From Thiorhodococcus drewsii AZ1 (GTDB lineage: Bacteria > Pseudomonadota > Gammaproteobacteria > Chromatiales > Chromatiaceae): a stretch of 64,000 nucleotides of DNA. This document shows, piece after piece, positions 44,731-52,511 of this stretch. The notes beneath the pieces are model-generated. The model was given only the letters and a program-made list of their open reading frames with translations, was not told where the DNA came from and ran no database searches. The DNA is taken from contig NZ_AFWT01000002.1 in assembly GCF_000224065.1 (NCBI RefSeq), positions 186,001-250,000 on the forward strand, given 5' to 3'. Within the stretch, counting starts at the first letter, position 1. Every line of letters begins with the position of its first letter. The translations under genes and the position numbers were made by a program.

Positions 44731-46733
44731 ATCGGGTAAGGGCGGGTATTTAGCCCGCCCTCCCCACACCACCTAGCATGCGGGTCCGCACTAGGCGGTT
44801 CACGAGAAGGAAGCACACGAGGACTTCAGGCATAGCCATGCGCTTTCATCCACTGATCGCGAATGCTGATCAAGCCCTGGTCTTTCAGCCAGTCATTGGT
44901 CATCCCGGTTTGCGTGCCCAGCGACCGGGACAGATGCCAGTAGCTCTTGGAGCTCATGCCCGTCCAGATCGCGGTCCGTATCCGTGTCCCCAGAGCCCTC
45001 AGCTGGCGAATGCGATTGCGCACCCCGCGCCACTGTTTCCAGTAGCACATGCGGATGCGTCGCCGCAGCCAGTGGTCCAGCTCGGGGATCGGCCGGTAAT
45101 AGTCCGAGATGCCGAAGTAGCCCATCCAACCACGGACGTATTCGGCGAGCTTCTTGAGCCGGTAGTCCATGGACACGCCCCAACTCCGTCCGGTCAGCTT
45201 ACGCAGCCGGTGGCGGAAGTCCTGGTAGGCGCGCTCGGACCAGCGCAGTTTCTTGCCCCGGAAGGTGAATCCCAGGAACACGCCGTCGTCGGTCTTGACC
45301 ACGCGGCTCTTCTGCTCATTGACCACCAGCTTGAGCGTGCCAGTCAGGTAGCGAGACACGCTCGCCATGACCCGCTCGCCCGCACGGTGGCTTCGGACGA
45401 GGATCAGCAGGTCGTCCGCGTAGCGGACGAACCGATGCCCCCGTCGCTCCAGTTCCTTGTCGAGGTCATCCAAGAGGATATTGGCCAGCAACGGCGACAG
45501 TGGCCCGCCTTGCGGCGTGCCGATCTCCGTTGCTTCGATGGTTTCCCCAACCAAGACACCCGCCCGCAGATACGCACCAATCAGCGCCAGCAGCCGCTTG
45601 TCGCGCACCTTCCGACCCACGCGGGCCATCAGGACGTCGTGCCGGACCGTGTCGAAGAACTTCGCCAGGTCCAGGTCAACCGCGATGCAGTAGCCCTCGC
45701 CAATGTAGGTTTGTACCCGCCTCAATGCTCCGTGGGCGGAGCGCCCTGGTCGGAAGCCGAAGCTCGCATCCGAGAACTCTGGATCGAAGATCGGCCCCAG
45801 AACTTGCGCGATGGCTTGTTGGATAACGCGATCCATCACCGTCGGGATGCCGAGCCGACGCTCGCCACCGTTCGGCTTGGGAATCGTCACCCGTCTGACC
45901 GGCTGTGGCCGGTAGCTGCCCTCGCGCAGGGCTTGGCGGATCGCTGGCAGGCTCGAACGTGCGAACTCGGGAAAGTCCTCGATGCGCATCCCATCCATAC
46001 CGGGCGCACCTTTGTTGGCCTTCACGCGCATCCATGCCCGTCGCATGTTCTCGCTCTCCAGCACCCGCTCCATCAGGTCGTCGTGCAAGGCTGGCTGCGT
46101 GGCATCGCGCCGTCCCATGTCTCCCCCGAGCGGGTTCGTCGACAGGGGCAAGCGATCCACGGCTCCGCCTTGACTTCTCATGTTCGGCCCTTCGCCACGC
46201 GCCCGCTCCACGGTTGCACGGCTACTATGGCCTCGGCTGACTTCTGTCCCGTCACGCCGCGCGTTGCCGCCCGACGCGCTGTCCGAGTCACGGTAAGGTC
46301 CGGTGGTGATTCCAGCGCTTTCGCGCTGGCCCTCAGTCCGGCTCCCCTGGCGACCACAGCACCCGTAGGGTTCGATGGCAATTCCAACCCTTTCGGACTG
46401 GGCCTCAGTTCGACTCCCATAGCCACACGGACCGCTCGCAAGACAGATCTCCCCGGATAAGGACATGAACTTTCTCTGCACAACCTCGCCATTTACCGTA
46501 CCCACGTCGGATCACCGGGCTTCGCTATCTGTGGCTAGCTCGCCCCCGGGCTCGGCCTTCTATGACGTTTCTGTTCGTAGGCTCGCAGATTTGCTCCAGG
46601 CTTCCTTCAGACCTCGCCTCGCGGCTCGGCCCTTGCCCTTCGCTAGTAGTTTTCGCCTGATCAGAGACCAGACGGTGATCCTCCTACAGGGGACTCGCAC
46701 CCCATCAGTTCATGCCCATGCCGGGCGTACCAC
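44731..46733 (-). mobile_element. Group II intron (bacterial class C-attC type) encoding a reverse transcriptase
   Basis: On the minus strand the 3' end shows a domain V-like hairpin (GAACCGCCTAGTGCGGACCC...GCATGCTAGGTGGT), a domain VI hairpin GGGCGGGCTAAATACCCGCCC and an end at about CCCGAT. The 5' region begins near GTGGTACGCCC and has the domain I stretch GGGGTGCGAGTCCCC. Ends are given to within 1-2 nt. The 3' exon TATGC and 5' exon GGCGTT together rebuild the core of an integron attC site, the known target of class C-attC introns. The encoded protein lacks an endonuclease domain, as in class C. Confidence 0.85.
44826..46181 (-). CDS. ltrA: Group II intron reverse transcriptase/maturase
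   Basis: A 451-residue protein from the preferred ATG (46181); the frame stays open upstream to 46505 but that part overlaps the intron's structured RNA. RT blocks: NKGAPGMDGM (block 0/1), IPKPNGGERRLGIPTVMDRVIQQAI (block 2), GFRPGRSAHGAL, VDLDLAKFFDTV, GTPQGGPLSPLLANI, and the catalytic RYADDLLIL. The maturase X domain is seen as LAEYVRGWMGYFG with RRRIRMCYWKQW. No HNH endonuclease domain follows. It supports splicing and retrohoming of its host intron. Confidence 0.93.
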   Translation of the reverse strand: MRSQGGAVDRLPLSTNPLGGDMGRRDATQPALHDDLMERVLESENMRRAWMRVKANKGAPGMDGMRIEDFPEFARSSLPAIRQALREGSYRPQPVRRVTIPKPNGGERRLGIPTVMDRVIQQAIAQVLGPIFDPEFSDASFGFRPGRSAHGALRRVQTYIGEGYCIAVDLDLAKFFDTVRHDVLMARVGRKVRDKRLLALIGAYLRAGVLVGETIEATEIGTPQGGPLSPLLANILLDDLDKELERRGHRFVRYADDLLILVRSHRAGERVMASVSRYLTGTLKLVVNEQKSRVVKTDDGVFLGFTFRGKKLRWSERAYQDFRHRLRKLTGRSWGVSMDYRLKKLAEYVRGWMGYFGISDYYRPIPELDHWLRRRIRMCYWKQWRGVRNRIRQLRALGTRIRTAIWTGMSSKSYWHLSRSLGTQTGMTNDWLKDQGLISIRDQWMKAHGYA

Positions 46734-46799
46734 TAAAGTGGACCCTAAAAATCGGACAGTCATTTAAGTTGTCAGGCCGGCACGAAAGGGTTGATCACA

Positions 46800-47093
46800 A
46801 TGGGTGAAGCAAAGCGCAAAACCTACGCCGCCGCGTTCAAAGCCAAAGTGGCCTTGGAGGCCATCCGTGGGGTGAAAACCGTCAACGAGATTGGCCAGGA
46901 GCACGGTGTGCACCCGGTTCAAGTTGGGCAATGGAAGAAGGAGATCTTGGAGCACGCCGGCACGCTGTTCGAGACCAAACGGGGGCGCAAACCTGCGGAT
47001 GATCAGAGTGCGCCGGAGCGCCTCTACAGCGAGATCGGGCGCCTGAAGATGGAACTGGACTGGTTGAAAAAAAAGTCCGGGTTGAGCCTGTGA
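46800..47093 (+). CDS. IS3-family transposase OrfA (HTH)
   Basis: A 97-residue OrfA. The N-terminal HTH (KRKTYAAAFKAKVALEAIRG...VNEIGQEHGVHPVQVGQWKKEIL) binds the terminal repeats, and a leucine-zipper-like C-terminal helix (ERLYSEIGRLKMELDWLKKK) follows. A run of eight A (47067-47074) near the end is a typical -1 slippery sequence. Confidence 0.92.
   Translation: MGEAKRKTYAAAFKAKVALEAIRGVKTVNEIGQEHGVHPVQVGQWKKEILEHAGTLFETKRGRKPADDQSAPERLYSEIGRLKMELDWLKKKSGLSL
47067..47074 (+). promoter_or_regulatory. Probable programmed -1 frameshift site (A8)
   Basis: Eight consecutive A lie 20 bases before the OrfA stop. The -1 frame from this point runs without a stop into OrfB (47090), so slippage would give the OrfAB fusion transposase used by IS3 elements. 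Known for the family; not proven here. Confidence 0.6.
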
Positions 47094-48010
47094 GCACCCG
47101 TCGCGGATGGATCGAGCGTGCGGGTGAGGTGGCGGTGATCCGCCAATGTGCCTTGGCCGGTGTCGCGCGCTCCGGGGTCTATACCCGCTCAACAAAGGAG
47201 GTCGTCAGCGAGTTCGACCAGATGCTCTTGGGGTTGATTGATGCGGAGTACACCCGTCACCCGTTCTACGGCAGCCGGCGCATGGTGGTCTTTCTCAAGG
47301 CGCAAGGCCATGTGGTCAACCGCAAGCGCGTGCAGCGATTGATGGGGATTCTGGGCTTGGCGGGCATGGCGCCGGGACCCAACACCAGCCAACCGCACAC
47401 CGAGCACCCGGTCTATCCCTATTTGCTGCGCGGGGTCGAGGTTACGCGCCCGAACCAGGTATGGAGCACCGACATCACCTATGTCCGCCTGGCGCATGGC
47501 TTTGCGTACCTGGTGGCCGTCATTGACTGGTACGCGCGCCGGGTGTTGGCCTGGCGCCTGTCCAACACCCTGGAGGCAGGGTTCTGCGTGGACTGTCTGC
47601 AAGAGGCGCTACGCACGCACGGGCGCCCCGAGATCTTCAATACCGACCAAGGGTCACAGTTCACCAGCGCGGTGTTCACGGGAGTGCTCCTGCGCGAAGG
47701 GATCGCCATCAGCATGGATGGACGCGGGCGGGCATTGGACAACATCTTCGTCGAGCGCCTGTGGCGCAGCGTCAAGTACGAGGATATTTACCTCAAAGGC
47801 TACGCCAGCTTGCCCGAGCTGCTCCTGGGGTTGACTGAGTATTTCGCCTTCTACAACGGAGAGCGCCCCCACCAATCCCTGGGGTACCTCACGCCTGATG
47901 CGGTCTACCGATCGGGAAACGGGGGTGGGGCCAAGATCGTCGATCGCTTCGGCGAGACAACACTGGGGCAGCGCCAAACCGCTGCGATTGAGGTGGCCAG
48001 TACAACTTAA
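47090..48010 (+). CDS. IS3-family transposase OrfB (DDE integrase)
   Basis: A 306-residue catalytic part with a DDE triad: WSTDITYV, NTDQGSQFTS and FVERLWRSVKYEDIYL, preceded by the HTH_21-like region (YGSRRMVVFLKAQGHVVNRKRVQRLM). GTG start in a GTGA overlap with OrfA. The integrase core looks intact. Confidence 0.94.
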   Translation: MSTRRGWIERAGEVAVIRQCALAGVARSGVYTRSTKEVVSEFDQMLLGLIDAEYTRHPFYGSRRMVVFLKAQGHVVNRKRVQRLMGILGLAGMAPGPNTSQPHTEHPVYPYLLRGVEVTRPNQVWSTDITYVRLAHGFAYLVAVIDWYARRVLAWRLSNTLEAGFCVDCLQEALRTHGRPEIFNTDQGSQFTSAVFTGVLLREGIAISMDGRGRALDNIFVERLWRSVKYEDIYLKGYASLPELLLGLTEYFAFYNGERPHQSLGYLTPDAVYRSGNGGGAKIVDRFGETTLGQRQTAAIEVASTT

Positions 48011-48053
48011 ATTCGGGGGAAAACTGTCCTGGACATGGGGTCCACTTTACCAC

Positions 48054-48154
48054 AAACGCCTGAAGCCGAGCCTGTACTGCGCCATCGAGATCAACGTGTT
48101 GTATTCCAGGTCTTCTTGGGCGCAGTACAGCCCGGCTTAGGCTTCACGTTATGC
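48054..48154 (+). repeat. attC-like recombination site 1 (right part), interrupted by the group II intron
   Basis: An imperfect palindrome: AACGCCTGAAGCC and CTGTACTGCGCC on the left pair with GGCGCAGTACAG and GGCTTCAC on the right, ending in the core GTTATGC (48148-48154). The matching opposite core GCATA(AC) is found at 44726-44730, just outside the intron's 3' end, so the intact site was about 104 bp. This size and the RYYYAAC/GTTRRRY-like ends fit integron attC sites. Confidence 0.75.
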
Positions 48155-48157
48155 ATC

Positions 48158-49149
48158 ATGACTAGCGGCTATCCTCAATTTCACCGATCTGCGCAGATGG
48201 GCGAGCGCGGGGTCAACGTAGTCTCTCGAATAGTCAATGAAACTCTCGGTTGGCTCTTCAAGCGAAACCATCAAGAGCATGACTTCGGCGTTGACGGGCA
48301 AATCGAAGTAATTACGCCCAGCGGCTCCGTTACTGGTCAGATGCTTGCCGTGCAAATCAAGTATGGAAAGTCATTCTTTCAAGAGAAAAACCGTTGGGGT
48401 TACGTCTACCGCGGCGAACTCAAGCACTTCAACTATCTGTCGAATTACCCAGTTCCGTTTCTTATCGTTATCTGCCATCCCGAATCTGAAGAATGCTAAC
48501 TGAAGCTGCATGGAAGATGACTATTCCCTTCGGAAACAAGCTTCACGAGGCGAAAGGTGCAATTGAGGAGATGCTTCCTCCCCTTCAAGATAGCCTTTCA
48601 GACCTTCAAGCGTACTGGGCGATCAACAACCTAATGGTCGAGTCGTCATACATCCACTTCATTATTGATCGTCCCGAAGTAAAGGCGCTTGATGTGACCC
48701 GTCCAAGGGAATTCTTCGACCGCCTTCGGATAACAAAGGAGTTGGCCTATCAGTGCCAAGGTAAGGTCGAGATAAGTTTTCACGGCTACGAAAACGATGC
48801 TCACGAGCTATTTGTGATAGACGAAGTGCGTAACTACGTTCCATTGCTATGTGCTGCGCTACCTGAGTTGTTATTCTTCTCGCGAACAGAAGAACCCACT
48901 CACGCCCTTAAGACGTTAGCCCTGTGTCAGACCCGCGTTAGTTGGCCCGACGGGCGCTCTACCAGGGAGGTGACTCGGAAGGTAATCTTCGATACAGACA
49001 AGGTCGGGGAATTCATCATGCGTCACTGGCCTGGACTCAACGAGATGACTGAGTGGCTATCCATGTCCATTGACGAAAACAAGAGAATTTCGTTCGATGT
49101 AATTCGCTGTCTCGGGCTTCGAGTTCCTACGGAGGCCGATGATGCATAA
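48158..49149 (+). pseudogene. DUF4365-domain gene broken by a frameshift or small deletion
   Basis: The first part (48158-48499) encodes the DUF4365 start (GERGVNVVSRIVNETLGWLF...HDFGVDGQIEV...GQMLAVQIKYGKSF...YPVPFLIVICHPESEEC) and stops. The frame -1 relative to it continues at 48493 with TEAAWKMTIPFGNKL and runs to 49149, as expected for the rest of one protein of about 320 residues. The junction (48488-48497) appears to lack about a dozen residues. DUF4365 domains resemble restriction-type nucleases. The gene starts 4 bp after an attC core and ends in the next attC, so it is an integron cassette gene. Confidence 0.8.
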
Positions 49150-49151
49150 CC

Positions 49152-50571
49152 CATCTCATTACACACATCTTCATAAGTCATGAGATTCTTTGGCGTATTT
49201 GATCCCGGCTGCCACGTCTCTGATGCGCTGCAGTCCGAGCCAAATGCTCTTCACACCAGGCTCGCCATCGCCCTTGCGTCCGAGAAATCCGCCCTGGCGG
49301 GCGATCAAGCGCAACACCTCGTTGAGTCGCGGAGACTGCTTGGGCACGGGCTTCTTGGCCAGAATGTAGGCCGCTTGCCACTCCTCAGGTTCGAGCAGCA
49401 GCGAGGCATCCAGGTCTGGCACGGTGCGTCCCAGTCGCATCAGTCGGGCGATGCGCCATCCCACCACCAGAAACAGCGCGAAGGCGCGCTGCAGGCGCTC
49501 GACAGTGCCCAGTTGCAGGGCCTCGACACGACAGGCTTCCTTGAGGACCAAGAACAGCAGCTCGATTTCCCAGCGCGCCCGATACCATTCGATCAGTTCG
49601 ACAGCGGCCTCAAGCGTCTCGGCGCTGCGGTTGGTCAACAGACGCCATTCAATCGGTTTGACTCCTTTGGGGGCGTCCGCTTCACGGGCAATCACACAGG
49701 TGACCTCAAGGAAACCTTGGCGCCGATCCGAAAGGCTCACCCGCTGGGCATAGAGTTCCTGACGCACCGTTCGGGCGGTGCGCCCGCGTCCTGGCGGCAG
49801 GTTGAAGCGCACCTCCCCGAGTGGTTCGCTCTCCAGCACACTTCCCCACAGCTTCTTGCCCTCGCCACCGGGCAACGCGCGGTTATGCTTAGCGCGCAAC
49901 AGCCAATCGGCCGGGGTGCCCAAATCACGGGCGCGCACCATCAGCTCCAGCATGTCGGCCTCACGATCCGCCACATAGACCAGGCGGGTGTCGGGCAACT
50001 CTCCGGCCAGGTCCGCGACCCGTTCATAGCCCTCTTTCCAGCGCAGACTCTCGGGGGCTCCCGGACGCTGGCCGTCGGCGTCTTTCGGCTCGCGCGCCCA
50101 CATCCAGGCATCCAGCACACCCAACGGTTCGCGCTCGGGCGTCACCGCGTAGGTTGGGTGCAGATACATCCCGCGCTGGGCCTCGTAGCTCAAGGGACCA
50201 AGTCCTTTGATCGTCTGGCCGTTGAAGTCCAGCTCCGTGGTGTCCTGCAGACACAGCACCACCGGATGGGCCGCCATGCGCGTCTGCGTGCACTGACGAT
50301 GCGGCTCAAGGATGTCGAGCCAGTCGTAGGTTTCACTGCCGAGAAACCGATAGCCCGCCTGCGTCTCCGACCAGCCGTTGCAGGCCCCCGGAATACTCGC
50401 CGTCGGATGCTCAGCCAAGCGCTCGATCAACTGAATCGCGCGCCGGTTGCGGCGCGTGTCGCCCAGATCAATCGAGGCCAATTCTTCCGACGCCCAGCCC
50501 ATCGTGTGCTCCAACATGTCTCAGAAAAAATAGTTCGCTATCGTACACTCAGAGTTCTGTGTAATGGGATG
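49152..50571 (-). mobile_element. IS4-family (Tn5/IS50-like) insertion sequence, 1420 bp, with 9-bp target duplication
   Basis: The ends are CATCTCATTACACA (left) and, on the other strand, CATCCCATTACACA (right). Direct repeats TGCATAACC flank it (49143-49151 and 50572-50580), the 9-bp duplication typical of the Tn5 branch. One transposase gene fills it. The target is the first core of attC site 2, which also overlaps the stop codon of the DUF4365 gene. Confidence 0.92.
49171..50517 (-). CDS. IS4/Tn5-like DDE transposase
   Basis: A 448-residue transposase. The N-terminal Tn5-type DNA-binding block (WASEELASIDLGDTRRNRRA...GACNGWSETQAGYRF) is followed by catalytic LQDTTELDF (first Asp), YVADREADML (second Asp) and the Y-(2)-R-(3)-E-(6)-K signature YRARWEIELLFLVLK, then a C-terminal domain ending in IWLGLQRI. 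An internal ATG at 50502 has a GGAG upstream and may be the true start. It appears intact. Confidence 0.94.
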   Translation of the reverse strand: MLEHTMGWASEELASIDLGDTRRNRRAIQLIERLAEHPTASIPGACNGWSETQAGYRFLGSETYDWLDILEPHRQCTQTRMAAHPVVLCLQDTTELDFNGQTIKGLGPLSYEAQRGMYLHPTYAVTPEREPLGVLDAWMWAREPKDADGQRPGAPESLRWKEGYERVADLAGELPDTRLVYVADREADMLELMVRARDLGTPADWLLRAKHNRALPGGEGKKLWGSVLESEPLGEVRFNLPPGRGRTARTVRQELYAQRVSLSDRRQGFLEVTCVIAREADAPKGVKPIEWRLLTNRSAETLEAAVELIEWYRARWEIELLFLVLKEACRVEALQLGTVERLQRAFALFLVVGWRIARLMRLGRTVPDLDASLLLEPEEWQAAYILAKKPVPKQSPRLNEVLRLIARQGGFLGRKGDGEPGVKSIWLGLQRIRDVAAGIKYAKESHDL

Positions 50572-50572
50572 T

Positions 50573-50638
50573 GCATAACCCTGCGTTCGAGGCGACCTGC
50601 GCGAAAAGTCGCGCAGCCACCTCAACTCCACGTTAGGC
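50573..50638 (+). repeat. attC-like recombination site 2 (66 bp)
   Basis: It begins GCATAAC and ends GTTAGGC (50632-50638), with internal arms CTGCGCG-AAAA-...CGCGCAG (loop AAAAGT) and GAGG/CCTC. The size and core sequences fit integron attC sites. A cassette-like gene starts 24 bp later. The left core is part of the 9-bp duplication made by the neighbouring IS4 element. Confidence 0.8.
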
Positions 50639-50661
50639 AAAAAATAGTGGCCGTTTGAATT

Positions 50662-51060
50662 ATGAAAAACGATCCAGCCATCAACTATTCACCTCACTAC
50701 GTAGCCTTTCTCGACGTTCTAGGCTTCGAGAAACTCGTGATGAGCAAAACCCCTAAAAGCATCAAGGAGATATCGGAGTACTTCGCTTTGGTGCGGGACA
50801 GTATCAAGAAGCTCAAAGCATCAAATGATGCTGTCGAGATCGGCTCCATCGTAATCAGCGATTCTGTAATCCTTTCAATCAACTCTGGGAGCAACCGCAA
50901 GGAGAAGTTACAGAGGCTACGAGATCTTTGTATCGCCGTCCGTGAGATTCAATACGGGCTTGCAAAAAACAACATTTGGATGAGGGGTGGAATTTCGCAT
51001 GACGATGCATTTTTTAATAGTAACCATCCCCCGGCAGAGCCGGGGGCTTTAAATTCGTGA
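50662..51060 (+). pseudogene. Cassette gene with class III nucleotidyl-cyclase-like start, truncated by an IS200 element
   Basis: 132 codons. The genuine part (to about 51025) shows the order YVAFLDVLGFEKLV, VISDSVILSIN and WMRGGISHDD, which resembles the F-x-D-(I/V)-x-G-F, D and R-x-G-I elements of class III nucleotidyl cyclases. The last dozen residues are read from the inserted element. The 3' half of the gene is not found on the other side. It lies just after attC site 2, as a cassette gene should. The cyclase reading is an inference from motif spacing. Confidence 0.6.
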
Positions 51061-51676
51061 GCCGCTCAAAGCGGCAAAGGGTCGCTAACGCGGCCCCACG
51101 GTGTTTGGGCCGCCTAAAGGCGGCAGGTCAGCGCCACAGATTCAGCTGCTCTAATCGTTGATCCTCAACCTCTTGGTGCTGAATGTACGCTCGGATTAGG
51201 GCTTCATCTCGGCCCACCGTCGATGCGAAATAGCCACGTGCCCAGAAATGCTGACCCCGATAGTTGCGTTGCCGTTCGCCGTAGACCCGTGCCAAGTGAA
51301 TCGCACTCTTGCCCTTGATGTAGCCGACCACTGCGGAGACGGCATATTTCGGCGGAATCGAAATCAGCATGTGAACGTGGTCTGGCAGCAGATGCCCTTC
51401 TTCGATTCGGCATTCCTTGTGGCTCGCAAGTTTATGGAACACTTCTCCGAGATGTCGGCGCAGCTGTCCGTACAACACCTTTCGGCGACACTTCGGAATG
51501 AAAACAATGTGATATTTACACTCCCACCGGGAGAGGCTTAGGCTGTCAAAGTCGTCCATCGGGACTCTCCTCAAACGTGTGCTTGGCGGCTCACGCTAGG
51601 GAGTGTCCCCGATGGACTCTTGTAAATGTCAAACTTCTACGGTCTCCCCGGCAAAGACGGGGGATTTCTCAACTGA
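51026..51676 (-). mobile_element. IS200/IS605-type insertion sequence (approximate ends)
   Basis: A hairpin CCCCCGGCAGAGCCGGGGG lies at about 51029-51047 and an imperfect hairpin (CCCCGGCAAAGACGGGG) at about 51645-51661, the subterminal structures used by Y1 transposases. A single tnpA lies between them and no tnpB. Ends are accurate to about 10 bp. Confidence 0.75.
51128..51559 (-). CDS. tnpA: IS200-type Y1 transposase TnpA
   Basis: A 143-residue HUH single-strand transposase. It has the start SLSLSRWECKYHIVFIPKCRRKVLYG, the metal-binding HVHML near 62, and the catalytic Tyr in AYIQHQE near 125. Length and motifs match IS200. An in-frame ATG five codons upstream (51574) is an alternative start. 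Confidence 0.93.
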   Translation of the reverse strand: MDDFDSLSLSRWECKYHIVFIPKCRRKVLYGQLRRHLGEVFHKLASHKECRIEEGHLLPDHVHMLISIPPKYAVSAVVGYIKGKSAIHLARVYGERQRNYRGQHFWARGYFASTVGRDEALIRAYIQHQEVEDQRLEQLNLWR

Positions 51677-51721
51677 TTAAATGATTAGAACCCCAAAACC
51701 CGAAGCACATTGATCGAGACA

Positions 51722-52225
51722 ATGCAGATTCGCGAAGCGACCACCACCGATTTCGATGCGATCTGGCCGATTTTCCAGGAGATTGCCTCGGCCGGTGAAA
51801 CCTATGCCTATCCGCGTGAGATCTCGAAGGAGGAGGCGGAGAGACTGTGGATGCAACTGCCCCGCAAGACCTTCGTCGCCGAAACGCACGACGGGATTGC
51901 CGGCACCTATTACATCAAAACGAATCAGGCCGGCCCCGGCAGCCATGTCTGCAATTGCGGCTACATGGTCGCGTCGACCGCTCGCGGACAGGGACTGGCG
52001 ACGACGATGTGCGAGCATTCCCAGGCGATCGCGCGCGATCTGGGCTACAAGGCCATGCAGTTCAACTTCGTCGCGTCCAGCAATCTGGGGGCGATCCGGC
52101 TCTGGACTCGGCTCGGATTCGAAACCGTCGGGCGCCTGCCCAGAGCGTTCGATCATCCGGCCAAGGGCCTGATCGATGCGCTGGTGATGTACAAATGGCT
52201 GGCCGAGGACCCGCCGAACGCCTGA
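51722..52225 (+). CDS. GNAT-family N-acetyltransferase
   Basis: A 167-residue acetyltransferase. It begins MQIREATTTDFDAIWPIFQEI, has the acetyl-CoA loop STARGQGLATTMCEHS (Q/R-x-x-G-x-G/A, near 84-95) and the late motif ASSNLGAIRLWTRLGFETVGRLPRAF. Similar proteins acetylate small amines or antibiotics; the substrate is unknown. The GAGA before the ATG supports this start. It marks the return to host-like sequence right of the cassette island. Confidence 0.87.
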   Translation: MQIREATTTDFDAIWPIFQEIASAGETYAYPREISKEEAERLWMQLPRKTFVAETHDGIAGTYYIKTNQAGPGSHVCNCGYMVASTARGQGLATTMCEHSQAIARDLGYKAMQFNFVASSNLGAIRLWTRLGFETVGRLPRAFDHPAKGLIDALVMYKWLAEDPPNA

Positions 52226-52511
52226 TCGCTCCTCACGGACTCGTCATCAGACGATGACCTGTCGCAGCAGCCCCGCACTTGGCTCCTAACAACCAAGCCA
52301 GGCTGGTCGACAGCAACCAGATAGGCGTGCCCTCCTCTGTTCTGCCTCTGTCAGTGACTGACGTATCAGCCATCCCGTTTTCGGCACGGTCAATGCGTCA
52401 CTCAATGCGAACTGTCACTCCGAGTCCGAGTCGCCACCCAAGGATGCTGTCCACCGTGGGTTCGACTCGGATCATCACTGAGCACGCAAACGCATTGATA
52501 GGAGGCCACCC

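Larger units (their letters stand above)
46734..48049 (+). mobile_element. IS3-family insertion sequence (1316 bp) with 4-bp target duplication
   Basis: Terminal inverted repeats begin TAAAGTGGACCC at the left and, on the other strand, TAAAGTGGACCCC at the right; the inner part of each repeat includes GGACAGT. The element is flanked by a direct CCAC (46730-46733 and 48050-48053). It encodes OrfA and OrfB overlapping by 4 bp. CCAC is also the complement of the first four bases (GTGG) of the group II intron, so the insertion lies at the intron's 5' splice junction. Confidence 0.92.

Noticed and set aside
44778-46460. 560-codon open frame on the plus strand across the intron
   Set aside because: It is antisense to the reverse transcriptase with its YADD and maturase motifs and shows no family features.
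49180-50658. 492-codon open frame on the plus strand across the IS4 element
   Set aside because: Antisense to an intact Tn5-like transposase; typical shadow frame in GC-rich DNA.
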